From the NCBI GenBank assembly GCA_003972845.1, contig QOAV01000081.1, positions 1 to 8,016 of the forward strand: DNA of 8,016 nt, in the 5' to 3' direction. Of the stretch, positions 1-6,148 are shown in pieces (within the stretch, counting starts at the first letter, position 1; every line of letters starts with the position of its first letter). The stretch is from Gammaproteobacteria bacterium. Its GTDB lineage: Bacteria; Pseudomonadota; Gammaproteobacteria; QOAV01. The notes under the pieces are model-generated. The model ran no database searches. It worked only from the letters and a program-made list of their open reading frames with translations, and was not told where the DNA came from. A program made the translations under genes and the position numbers.

Positions 1-870
1 GGCCGGCATTCTCAGCAACGAAAAGTCCTGTTCCGGCTCCCAGCCGGGGCTTTTGATACGCGCCTTCCAGATGGCCTTGTCACTGTTTGGCGTAATCAGT
101 CCGTGCTGTTGCAATATCTCGAACACGCGGATATTGCTTTCCGGCACGCCGTCACCAGCGGCTTCGCGCATGGCGTCCACTACCCGCTTGCTCATGAGCC
201 ACAAATCCTTGCCGATCAGCCATCCGGCGGCGCCGGGCTGGTTAATCGGCAAGTCGCCGGTTTTGAGCAATGCTCGCAAAGCCAGCAACAAGCGGCGGTG
301 CAGCGGCTTTCCGGTTGCGCCGTGCAGAAACGACTGTAACTGGGCTTGCCCCGATCCGATATCCGCAGCGACCGAGGTTTGATCGCCTTTGCGGGCGATT
401 TCACCCAGCGGCCCGGCGTGTTCCCAATCCCCGCTGACGGTTGCTATCCAGTAGCCAAACAGCACGGGGTGGTCCGCCAGCCAGGCCAGACCCTTCATTG
501 GCAATATCTGGTTGGCAATCAGCAACACGGCTTTTTCGTGCAGGCGGTATTCCCGATCCAGACGAAAACGAACGCGGTAATAACGGGCGCGGGTATGGTT
601 CATCGCGCCCAGCCACGGTTGCCAGTCGCCCAGCGATTCGCCACGCTTGTCAAACAGCTCGATACGCTGGTCCAGCAAGGGTCTGGCGGCATCGTGCAGC
701 ATGGAGGCGGTAAAGACGCCCCAGGTCCAGACCTGCTCTTCCCTGGCCACCTGTTCTGCGGTTTCCTGGAGTGGCAACACAATCCCCTGCCGCAGCGATA
801 ATGCCGCTGCAACGGCTTCCAGCGTATGGTCCAGCAAGCCGCCCGGTCTGGCATGGTGATGATCATACGA
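1..870 (-). pseudogene. MobH-family (TraI_2) conjugative relaxase, N-terminally truncated, continues past the left edge
   Basis: I translated the minus strand by hand. From 861 down to 1 there are 287 codons without a stop. They begin at the MobH signature HHHARPGGLLDHT (coordinates 861-823), followed by the HD motif SMLHDAARPLLD (around 710-675), then YYRVRFR, IANQILPMKGLAWL, and AGPLGEIARKGDQTSVAADIG, which is typical of the TraI_2 fold. After this comes the C-terminal TraI_2_C/DUF1528-like part with INQPGAAGWLIGKDLWLMSKR and LQQHGLITPN. Proteins of this family nick the transfer origin of integrative conjugative elements and some plasmids, using an HD-type metal site. The residues that should precede HHH are missing: the frame runs straight into the CRISPR repeats and meets an in-frame stop at 985-987. 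The only early start is a GTG inside a repeat (942-940) with no ribosome binding site. The lysine usual after HD (HDxGK/HDxAK) is replaced by Arg. I infer a remnant; family assignment is strong, loss of function is likely. Confidence 0.82.
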
Positions 871-960
871 GCGTTCCCCACACCCGTGGGGATGAACCGC
901 CGGTGAAACCGGAGAGCTGGACGAAAACCTGGCGTTCCCCACACCCGTGGGGATGAACCG
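871..960 (+). CRISPR. Minimal type I-E CRISPR array: two repeats and one spacer
   Basis: Two identical 29-nt repeats lie at 871-899 and 932-960, starting GCGTTCCCC and ending GATGAACCG, separated by a 32-nt spacer (900-931). Repeat length, spacer length and the ends match the type I-E consensus (E. coli: GTGTTCCCC...GATAAACCG). Each repeat contains a 6-bp stem CCCCAC/GTGGGG with an ACCC loop, the substrate shape for Cas6e. Cleavage after the stem would leave the 8-nt handle ATGAACCG. In the conventional orientation the leader should lie to the left, but that flank is relaxase coding sequence with no AT-rich leader. No cas gene is visible in the window. The array therefore appears orphaned or decapitated. 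Any function would need Cas proteins encoded elsewhere. Confidence 0.93.
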
Positions 961-1037
961 ACACTGGCGATGTGATCCATCAGCCTATCAAGGCGGCAGT
1001 TATCTATCGATAAAAGACATTGGCGAGTTTATGCTGC

Positions 1038-1135
1038 CGGGTTATCGTGGCATGGCGAACGCTAGTGAAGAATTCTTACGCCACGGAACGCTGGTTACGA
1101 GGTTGCCGCGCTGCGCTTGCAATGACGGGTTATCG
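1038..1135. repeat. Candidate short interspersed repeat bounded by 10-bp direct repeats
   Basis: CGGGTTATCG occurs at 1038-1047 and again at 1126-1135, bounding an 88-bp unit. A related TGCCGGGTTA occurs at 1035-1044 and 1146-1155. Inside are an inverted pair CGTGGC (1046-1051) / GCCACG (1080-1085), a palindrome AAGAATTCTT (1068-1077), and an imperfect hairpin TTGC...GCAA around a GCGCTGCGC core (about 1103-1122). On the minus strand the last part reads GTCATTGCAAGCGCAGCGC, a style of sequence I know from intergenic dispersed repeats in several bacterial groups. That resemblance is from memory. Whether this is a mobile non-autonomous element with a target duplication or just a structured spacer cannot be told from one copy. 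Confidence 0.4.
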
Positions 1136-1163
1136 CGTATTTTGTTGCCGGGTTAATATTGTA

Positions 1164-1192
1164 GCGTTCTCTGCGTCTGTAGGGATGAATCT
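1164..1192 (+). repeat. Diverged type I-E CRISPR repeat with preserved hairpin
   Basis: By hand alignment this 29-mer matches the array repeat at 20 of 29 positions, in the same orientation. The first six bases (GCGTTC) and an eight-base block (GGGATGAA) are identical, and eight of the nine differences are transitions. The stem survives: CTCTGC pairs with GTAGGG through four Watson-Crick and two G-T pairs, including a compensated C-G to T-A change at repeat positions 9 and 18. It lies 203 nt beyond the second intact repeat on the leader-distal side, where terminal repeats of arrays often decay. I infer an old trailer-end repeat of a formerly longer array; the 203-nt interval does not fit an exact repeat-spacer register. 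Confidence 0.62.
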
Positions 1193-1283
1193 TAACGACT
1201 GGCCAGTAAGGCGGAGGGAGTTGCATATTCTCTCTGCAGTCAAGGGGGGTCGCCTGCGTCAGCTGTTTTTCGTGGTCTTTTTC

Positions 1284-1321
1284 CATACACTGCGGCGATT
1301 TCTGATATATAATCGCGCCCC
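1284..1321 (+). promoter_or_regulatory. Promoter of the 4.5S RNA gene
   Basis: A perfect -10 hexamer TATAAT lies at 1308-1313, with a poor -35 candidate CATACA at 1284-1289 (18-nt spacing). A TG at 1303-1304 before TATATA could alternatively act as an extended -10. The bases just after the -10 (1314-1320, CGCGCCC) form a GC-rich discriminator of the kind known at stringently controlled stable-RNA promoters. Transcription would start near 1320, leaving a short 5' extension to be trimmed to the mature end, as RNase P does for E. coli 4.5S RNA. The trimming is inferred by analogy. Confidence 0.65.
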
Positions 1322-1327
1322 TCATAG

Positions 1328-1441
1328 GGCGGCGTTGGTTGGCGCCTCTGGCGACGAAGCATTGTGAACCTGGTCAGGCCCGGAAGGGAGCAGCCACAGC
1401 AGTGTTTTCGGGTGCACAGAGTCACGCTGGTTGACGTCGCC
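1328..1441 (+). ncRNA. ffs: 4.5S RNA, small bacterial signal recognition particle RNA
   Basis: This RNA pairs with Ffh (SRP54) to form the signal recognition particle that directs inner-membrane proteins to the Sec machinery. The diagnostic apical domain is present: GGTCAGGCCCGGAAGGGAGC begins at 1372, with the GGAA tetraloop and the AGCAGCC internal-loop side (to 1395). The ends GGCGGCGTT (1328-1336) and GACGTCGCC (1433-1441) pair, with one G-T wobble inside, giving a 114-nt molecule, the same length as the E. coli RNA. I set the termini by this pairing. No intrinsic terminator follows, and dnaX starts 26 nt later, so some transcripts may read through. The SRP RNA-dnaX neighbourhood is known in other bacteria, including Bacillus subtilis. 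Confidence 0.95.
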
Positions 1442-1467
1442 ACCATTTCTATATCAAACGGTTCTGA

Positions 1468-3123
1468 ATGAGTAATCAGGCGCTTGCGCGAAAATGGCGG
1501 CCCCGGCAGTTCGCCGATGTGGTGGGTCAGGAGCATATACTCAAGGCGCTGGTTCATGCGCTGGATCAGAACCGTTTGCATCATGCCTATCTGTTCACCG
1601 GCACGCGCGGGGTGGGCAAGACCACCATAGCGCGCATTTTCGCCAAGGCGCTGAATTGCGAACAAGGCGTCAGCGCCGAGCCTTGCGGCAAGTGCTCGGC
1701 CTGTCTGTCTGTGGATGAAGGCCGTTTCGTCGACCTGCTGGAGGTCGATGCGGCTTCGCGCACCAAGGTGGATGACACGCGCGAGTTGCTCGACAACGTG
1801 CAGTACGCTCCCGCCAGCGGCCGCTACAAGATCTACCTCATCGACGAGGTGCATATGCTTTCCGGGCACAGTTTCAATGCCCTGTTGAAGACTCTGGAAG
1901 AGCCGCCTGCCCATGTGGTTTTCCTGTTCGCCACCACCGATCCGAAAAAACTGCCGGTGACTGTGCTGTCGCGTTGTCTGCAGTTCAATTTGCGCGCGTT
2001 GAGCGAGGCGGAAATCGCCGGGCAGTTAAGCAAGGTGCTGGAAGCCGAGTCGATGGAATTTGACCAGGGCGCGCTGGCGCTGATTGCCGATTCCGCGCGC
2101 GGCAGCATGCGCGATGCGCTAAGCCTGCTGGATCAGGCTCTGGCCTATGGCAGCGGCCGTGTCGTCGAGGACGATGTGCGGCAGATGCTGGGCATGGTGG
2201 ACGATGCTTATATTCAACACGTGCTGGACGCGCTGGCGTCCGGTGACAGCGCTGCGCTGATGGACGCGGTGGCGAAAATGGCCGAAATGTCGGTGGATTT
2301 CGAGGCGGCGCTGGATGATCTGATTTTTTTGTTGTACCAGTTGGCCATGGTGCAGGAGCTGGGCCGTTATCCGGTGGAAAGCCGGTTCGACAAGGAATGG
2401 GTCGCGGGCGTGGCGAAGAAAATCAGCCCGGAAGACGTGCAGCTTTATTATCAGATTGCCATCAACGGCAAGAAGGATTTGCCGTATTCGCCCTATTTGC
2501 GCACCGGTTTCGAGATGATCGTGCTGCGTATGCTGGTGTTCCGGCCGGCGCAGACGGGTGGGTCGCCCGCGCCGACGCCGGGTCGCCGCAAGTCAGCGCA
2601 TCAATCACGGGCCGCTGCCGATCCTGGATCCGCTGCTGAAGGCGGTTCTCAATCGGGCGCCGGGTCTGAACAGGCCGCCGCCACTGCAGCAGTTTCAGAG
2701 CAGCCCACGCAAGCGGCGGCTTCCATGGCTTCCACCAATGCCGGAGAAAACTGGCACGATGTGGTGACCAAATTGCCGCTGAATGGCCTGTTGCGCGAAA
2801 TCGCCCTGAACGCGGTGTTGCAACACCGGCAGGCTGGCGAGATCAGTCTGCTGGTGGAACCGGTGCACGAGCGCGTACTCAACGCGGATCGCAGACAAAA
2901 ACTGGAAGCGGCATTGACGGAGCACTACGGCGAGGCGATCAAGCTGGACGTGGTATTTGGTTCGCCCAGTGAAGAGACGCCGCGAGCGCGCGCCGACAGA
3001 ATCAAATCGGAACAACATCAGGCGCTGGTGGACGAAGTCCGCGCCAATCCGGTGGTGAAAGATGTCCAGCAGCGTTTTGGCGCGCAACTGGACGAAAACT
3101 CAATTCAACGAAACGAACAATAG
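1468..3123 (+). CDS. dnaX: DNA polymerase III subunit tau (clamp-loader ATPase)
   Basis: DnaX is the AAA+ motor subunit that loads the sliding clamp and, through its tau C-terminus, tethers polymerase and DnaB helicase. The protein is 551 residues (E. coli 643). It starts [12 protein letters not shown] like E. coli and shows Walker A GTRGVGKT (45-52), zinc-binding Cys64, Cys73, Cys76 and Cys79, Walker B with Asp126-Glu127 (LIDEVHM), sensor 1 ATTDPKKLP (155-163) and the SRC motif (168-170). After about residue 365 comes an Ala/Gly/Ser/Pro-rich linker shorter than in E. coli, then a tau-type domain V (about 425-551) ending in [12 protein letters not shown]. The start has no clear Shine-Dalgarno sequence but is fixed by the conserved N-terminus. 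I do not see the A AAA AAG slippery heptamer that makes gamma in E. coli. The gene leads a tight operon with ybaB and recR. Confidence 0.97.
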   Translation: MSNQALARKWRPRQFADVVGQEHILKALVHALDQNRLHHAYLFTGTRGVGKTTIARIFAKALNCEQGVSAEPCGKCSACLSVDEGRFVDLLEVDAASRTKVDDTRELLDNVQYAPASGRYKIYLIDEVHMLSGHSFNALLKTLEEPPAHVVFLFATTDPKKLPVTVLSRCLQFNLRALSEAEIAGQLSKVLEAESMEFDQGALALIADSARGSMRDALSLLDQALAYGSGRVVEDDVRQMLGMVDDAYIQHVLDALASGDSAALMDAVAKMAEMSVDFEAALDDLIFLLYQLAMVQELGRYPVESRFDKEWVAGVAKKISPEDVQLYYQIAINGKKDLPYSPYLRTGFEMIVLRMLVFRPAQTGGSPAPTPGRRKSAHQSRAAADPGSAAEGGSQSGAGSEQAAATAAVSEQPTQAAASMASTNAGENWHDVVTKLPLNGLLREIALNAVLQHRQAGEISLLVEPVHERVLNADRRQKLEAALTEHYGEAIKLDVVFGSPSEETPRARADRIKSEQHQALVDEVRANPVVKDVQQRFGAQLDENSIQRNEQ

Positions 3124-3131
3124 GGGTATTT

Positions 3132-3446
3132 ATGAGAGGCGGGATCGGCAACCTGATGAAACAGGCTCAGGCGATGCAGGAAAACATGAAGAAAATGCAG
3201 GAGGAGCTGGCCAGCATCGAGGTGACGGGGAGCGCGGCCGGTGGTCTGGTGGAAGTGGACATGACCTGCCGCCACGATGTGCGGCGGGTGAAGATCGACC
3301 CCAGTCTGATGGAAGACGACAAGGAAGTGCTGGAAGACCTGATAGCCGCCGCCGTCAATGATGCCGTGCGCAAGGTGGAAAGCACCACGCAGGAAAAAAT
3401 GGCCGGCGTGACCGGCGGCATGAATATTCCCGGCTTGAATTTGTAG
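3132..3446 (+). CDS. ybaB: YbaB/EbfC family nucleoid-associated protein
   Basis: This is a small DNA-binding protein of 104 residues (E. coli YbaB 109). Family members form dimers with a tweezer-like shape, bind DNA with little specificity and are linked to nucleoid structure and repair. Recognisable parts are [21 protein letters not shown] at the N-terminus, a helical segment likely to dimerise, the core [20 protein letters not shown], and the C-terminal [10 protein letters not shown]. The ATG follows dnaX by 8 nt, and the AGGGG ribosome binding site overlaps the dnaX stop, suggesting translational coupling. The dnaX-ybaB-recR order is widely conserved. Confidence 0.96.
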   Translation: MRGGIGNLMKQAQAMQENMKKMQEELASIEVTGSAAGGLVEVDMTCRHDVRRVKIDPSLMEDDKEVLEDLIAAAVNDAVRKVESTTQEKMAGVTGGMNIPGLNL

Positions 3447-3457
3447 GGCAGGCCGTC

Positions 3458-4054
3458 ATGCTGGAAACCATTGCTCTGGAGCGGCTGAAAAAAGCGCTGT
3501 GCGCCTTGCCTGGCGTGGGCCCGAAAACCGCCCAGCGCATGGCGTTTCATCTGGTGGGCCGGGATCGTGAGGGCGCGAGGGCATTGTCCGAAGCCATCAC
3601 CGGCGCCCTGCAGTCCATCCGCCGCTGCAAACGCTGCAACAATTTCAGCGAAACCGAATTGTGCCCGGTGTGCTCTTCGCCAAAGCGCAACGCCGCCCAG
3701 CTCTGTGTGGTGGAAACCCAGGCGGATCTGGAGTCCATCGAAATGTCGAAGGCGTTTTCCGGCACCTATTTTGTGCTCATGGGCCATTTGTCGCCGCTGG
3801 ACGGCATTGGCCCGGAGGAACTGGGGCTGGATCGCCTGCAGCGACTGCTGGATGAAGAAGATATCGAAGAAGTGGTGATGGCCACCAATCCCACGGTGGA
3901 AGGCGACGCAACGGCTGATTTCATTGCCCAGCTGGTCAGGCAGCATGGCATCAGGGTAACGCAACTGGCGCGTGGCGTGCCGGTGGGCGGCGAGCTGGAA
4001 TATGTCGATCGAAACACCCTGGCGGGGGCTTTTCGGGGACGTAAAGACCTGTAA
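3458..4054 (+). CDS. recR: Recombination mediator protein RecR
   Basis: RecR works with RecO (and RecF) to load RecA onto SSB-coated gaps. The product is 198 residues, close to the 201 of E. coli. Visible in order: a helix-hairpin-helix around LPGVGPKTAQRMAF (17-30), a C4 zinc finger with Cys57, Cys60, Cys69 and Cys72, and a Toprim domain from about 80 to 175 containing VVETQADLESIE (Glu86), the near-invariant YFVLMGHLSPLDGIGP (104-119) and ATNPTVEGDATA (142-153). The C-terminal GVPVGGELEYVD motif is intact. The ATG is preceded by AGGGCAGG at good spacing and lies 11 nt after ybaB. After the stop, a weak stem CAGCG/CGCTG spans about 4056-4076 but lacks a T-run. Confidence 0.97.
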   Translation: MLETIALERLKKALCALPGVGPKTAQRMAFHLVGRDREGARALSEAITGALQSIRRCKRCNNFSETELCPVCSSPKRNAAQLCVVETQADLESIEMSKAFSGTYFVLMGHLSPLDGIGPEELGLDRLQRLLDEEDIEEVVMATNPTVEGDATADFIAQLVRQHGIRVTQLARGVPVGGELEYVDRNTLAGAFRGRKDL

Positions 4055-4076
4055 GCAGCGGCCGGGAGTTGCGCTG

Positions 4077-4394
4077 TCAGTCCTCGAATTTGTAAACCGC
4101 TTCGTTCAGGTAAATGATGAGGTCATTGATGTCATCCTCGGACAATTCGGCGTGGGTCATGTCGTTACAGGCATGGACCTGACCCGTCAGCCCTTCGATG
4201 GAATTGACGCGCCGGTTTTCGCGAGTGTAAACGCCGGAGCCGTCACCGCCGAACTTGCTGATATGACAGCCGACGCATTTTTCGTCATGCAGTTGCTTGC
4301 CGTGTTCCGGGTTGCCCAGCAGCATGGAAGCCTGAACGGTAGTGGTTATGCTGCCGGAAAAGAATGCGGCCAGTAATATTTTTCTGGTTTTCAT
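4077..4394 (-). CDS. Small periplasmic class I cytochrome c
   Basis: This encodes 105 residues. Residues 1-22 form a Sec signal peptide (KTRK, hydrophobic stretch, probable cleavage after VQA). The mature part has one haem-attachment motif CVGCH (Cys40, Cys43, His44) and a plausible distal ligand Met79 in CNDMTHAEL. The C-terminal helix DINDLIIYLNEAVYKF is typical of small c-type cytochromes. It should be a soluble electron carrier; its partner is not identifiable here. The start at 4394 is chosen over an upstream one (4433) because GGAG lies eight bases before it and the signal peptide then begins correctly. A third cysteine (Cys76) is of unknown use. The gene is antisense to its neighbours and divergent from orn. 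It is functionally unrelated to recR or orn, so it is probably an independent unit. Confidence 0.9.
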   Translation of the reverse strand: MKTRKILLAAFFSGSITTTVQASMLLGNPEHGKQLHDEKCVGCHISKFGGDGSGVYTRENRRVNSIEGLTGQVHACNDMTHAELSEDDINDLIIYLNEAVYKFED

Positions 4395-4410
4395 TTTGAA
4401 TACTCCGTAA

Positions 4411-4436
4411 GTTATGCCCCGAATCAAAAGCATAAC
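4411..4436. promoter_or_regulatory. Inverted repeat in the cytochrome c / orn divergent intergenic region
   Basis: GTTATGC (4411-4417) and GCATAAC (4430-4436) form a perfect 7-bp inverted repeat with a 12-nt AT-rich centre, in the only 65-nt gap between two divergent genes. The geometry suits a dimeric regulator. Each arm also offers a weak -10-like CATAAC on one strand. I found no good -35 for either, so promoter positions are not assigned, and the regulator is unknown. Confidence 0.4.
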
Positions 4437-4459
4437 CGTTTAAAGAGGGAGTGTCACCA

Positions 4460-5008
4460 ATGCCGCAAGACGCCAACGCCCTGGTCTGGATCGATCTGGA
4501 GATGACCGGGCTGGAACCGGAGACGGATCTGATTATCGAGATCGCCACCATCATTACCGACAGTCAGTTGAACATCGTCGCCGAAGGACCGGTGCTTGCC
4601 ATCCATCAGCCCGATGCCGCGCTGGATGCCATGGATGAATGGAACACTCGCACCCACAATGCCACCGGGCTGGTGGAGCGTGTGAAGCTGTCGAAGGTTT
4701 CGCTGCGCACGGCGGAGCTGGAAACTTTGGAGTTCCTGCAAAAGCATGTGCCCAAGAACCGCTCGCCGTTGTGTGGCAACAGCATCTGCCAGGACCGGCG
4801 TTTTCTGTACAAATACATGCCCGAGCTGAACGACTGGATGCATTACCGTAATCTGGACGTGAGCAGTATCAAGGAACTGGCGAAACGCTGGCGGCCGGAT
4901 ATCTGCAATGGTTTCAAGAAGGAAAATACCCACAAGGCGCTGGACGATATCCGCGAATCCATCGGCGAACTGAAATATTTCAGGGAAGTTTTTCTGAAAG
5001 CCGAGTGA
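4460..5008 (+). CDS. orn: Oligoribonuclease (3'-5' exoribonuclease, DEDDh)
   Basis: Orn degrades di- and other very short oligoribonucleotides to mononucleotides, finishing mRNA decay and clearing pGpG from cyclic di-GMP turnover. The protein is 182 residues (E. coli 181). The five DEDDh residues are present at Asp12 and Glu14 (WIDLEMTG), Asp112 (NSICQDRRF), His158 and Asp163 ([11 protein letters not shown]), the same numbers as in E. coli. I chose ATG 4460 because GAGGGAG at 4445-4451 is correctly spaced from it; the in-frame GTG at 4451 lies inside that ribosome binding site and would add only three residues. The 3' end overlaps the end of queG by 29 nt on the opposite strand. Confidence 0.97.
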   Translation: MPQDANALVWIDLEMTGLEPETDLIIEIATIITDSQLNIVAEGPVLAIHQPDAALDAMDEWNTRTHNATGLVERVKLSKVSLRTAELETLEFLQKHVPKNRSPLCGNSICQDRRFLYKYMPELNDWMHYRNLDVSSIKELAKRWRPDICNGFKKENTHKALDDIRESIGELKYFREVFLKAE

Positions 5009-6059
5009 GTGCCCATTGCGCATGTTCGCGCACCATGGCGGAAGAGTGTTTCATTTTTTCCTGCAGCGCATCAACCACTTGCGCTCCGCCAGCGCCATTG
5101 CCCAGGGCTACGGCGATATTGCGCAGCCAGCATTCATGGCCGATGCGCCGTATGGGTGAACCGCGCAGCTTCAGGTCAAAATCGTTTTCGCTCCACCGGA
5201 ACAGATCCAGCAGGTCCACGTCGTCCAGACCATTGCGCACGCCAAAGTCTTCGCAGGCCGCATCGCTGGCGAAGCGGTTCCACGGGCACACCAGCTGGCA
5301 GTCGTCACAGCCGTAAATGCGGTTGCCCAGCAGCGGGCGCAGCTTTTCCGGAATCGATGTTCTCAGCTCGATGGTGAGATAGGATATGCACAAACGGGCG
5401 TCCACGGTATAGGGTTCGACGATGGCGCCGGTGGGGCAGGCGCGCATGCAGGCATCGCAGCTGCCGCAATGCCTGGCAGAAGGCGGGTCGATGGGCAGCG
5501 GCAGATCGGTAAACAGTTCGCCGAGGAAGAACCACGAGCCTTCGTTGCGGTGTATGACGTTGCTGTGCTTGCCGATCCAGCCCAGCCCGGCTTTTTCCGC
5601 CAGCGGTTTCTCCAGCACCGGCGCGCTGTCGGTGAAAGCGCGATAGCCGAATTTCCCGACTGCCTGTTCGATTCTGGTGGCCAGCTTCTGCAGGCGGCTG
5701 CGCAGGGTCTTGTGGTAATCGCGGCCCAGCGCATAGCGCGAAATGAAGGCCTTGGCGGAATTGCCGAGAATGTCCTCACTGTTGTGCGCGCCGGGCGGGC
5801 GGTAGTCCATGCGCACTGAAATGATGCGCGTTGTTCCACTGACCAGCTGTGCCGGCCGTGAGCGCTTGCGGCCATGGCGCTGCATGTAATCCATGTCGCC
5901 GTGCATGCCGCGCCCGAGCCAGTTGAGGAAGTCTGTCTCTGCTTCCGCCAGGTCGGTATCGGTGATGCCCACGGCTGAAAAACCGAGTTCCCGTCCCCAT
6001 TGTCTGATCTGCCGGACAAGGCTTGCGTAGTCGACGGATGGTTGTGGATTGTCGGACAT
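4980..6059 (-). CDS. queG: Epoxyqueuosine reductase QueG
   Basis: QueG is a cobalamin- and iron-sulfur-dependent enzyme that reduces epoxyqueuosine to queuosine in the wobble position of GUN-anticodon tRNAs. The 359-residue product (E. coli 379) has the family core: [30 protein letters not shown] (with the conserved Asp144), a ferredoxin-like pair of clusters with [16 protein letters not shown] (Cys198, 201, 204, 208), Cys224 in RLCISYL and [11 protein letters not shown] (Cys251, 254, 258), then [18 protein letters not shown] and a C-terminal HEAT-like helical tail. The frame extends upstream to a TTG at 6113 and an ATG at 6089. I prefer ATG 6059 because [20 protein letters not shown] aligns with the E. 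coli N-terminus. None of these starts has a good Shine-Dalgarno sequence, so the exact start is uncertain. Confidence 0.95.
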   Translation of the reverse strand: MSDNPQPSVDYASLVRQIRQWGRELGFSAVGITDTDLAEAETDFLNWLGRGMHGDMDYMQRHGRKRSRPAQLVSGTTRIISVRMDYRPPGAHNSEDILGNSAKAFISRYALGRDYHKTLRSRLQKLATRIEQAVGKFGYRAFTDSAPVLEKPLAEKAGLGWIGKHSNVIHRNEGSWFFLGELFTDLPLPIDPPSARHCGSCDACMRACPTGAIVEPYTVDARLCISYLTIELRTSIPEKLRPLLGNRIYGCDDCQLVCPWNRFASDAACEDFGVRNGLDDVDLLDLFRWSENDFDLKLRGSPIRRIGHECWLRNIAVALGNGAGGAQVVDALQEKMKHSSAMVREHAQWALTRLSEKLP

Positions 6060-6096
6060 GCCGGCGAGTTTATCAGCAAGCTTCGGCATGTTGCGC

Positions 6097-6125
6097 TTGA
6101 AAGTGATCGACAAGTAGTAAATAAT
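6097..6125 (+). promoter_or_regulatory. Sigma-70 promoter for tsaE-amiB-mutL
   Basis: TTGAAA (6097-6102) and AATAAT (6120-6125) each match the sigma-70 consensus at five of six positions and are separated by exactly 17 nt. Predicted initiation near 6132 would leave a leader of only about 17 nt before the tsaE ATG. The surrounding stretch is markedly AT-rich compared with the genes. The divergent queG promoter presumably lies in the same 89-nt gap, but I could not place it convincingly. Confidence 0.6.
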
Positions 6126-6148
6126 GCCTAATATATACGGTTAATAAT

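Larger units (their letters stand above)
961..1307. other. Gene-free stretch between the CRISPR array and the ffs promoter
   Basis: No convincing protein-coding gene lies here on either strand: the short open frames have no recognisable protein and no ribosome binding site. It contains a candidate interspersed repeat (1038-1135), a diverged CRISPR repeat (1164-1192) and a perfect 10-bp palindrome ACTGGCCAGT (1198-1207). From 1208 to about 1283 I see nothing I can name. The stretch does not continue the relaxase reading frame, so it is not the missing N-terminus of the neighbouring fragment. Confidence 0.7.

Noticed and set aside
346..801. A 151-codon plus-strand frame opposite the relaxase
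   Set aside because: The opposite strand carries clear TraI_2 motifs throughout, so this is a shadow.
600..980. A minus-strand frame of 126 codons starting beyond the CRISPR array
   Set aside because: It is offset from the recognisable relaxase frame and part of it is translated CRISPR repeat; no family resemblance.
1225..1253. A possible fourth repeat one spacer length after the eroded repeat
   Set aside because: The register is right, but I count only about 9 of 29 matches, near chance, and the stem is not conserved.
1240..1914. A 224-codon minus-strand open frame across ffs and the start of dnaX
   Set aside because: It runs through the structured 4.5S RNA and the conserved AAA+ core of dnaX; no protein features.
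2324..2331. In-frame U UUU UUG heptamer in dnaX as a programmed -1 frameshift site
   Set aside because: The -1 frame continues for about 100 codons without family resemblance, and the slip would fall inside domain III, not at the tau/gamma junction.
3088..3099. 12-nt identity (CTGGACGAAAAC) between dnaX and the CRISPR spacer (917-928)
   Set aside because: It covers only the seed-distal part of the guide and matches common codons, so self-targeting is not supported.
3167..3964. A 265-codon minus-strand open frame across ybaB and recR
   Set aside because: It lies fully antisense to two conserved genes, its translation has no recognisable domain, and it is best explained by GC-rich codon use leaving the opposite frame open.
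4055..4077. Hairpin after recR as an intrinsic terminator
   Set aside because: The stem is only five base pairs with a long loop and no following T-run on either strand.
4395..4433. Upstream start for the cytochrome c gene
   Set aside because: It would put 13 residues before the signal peptide, while the start at 4394 has a well-placed GGAG.
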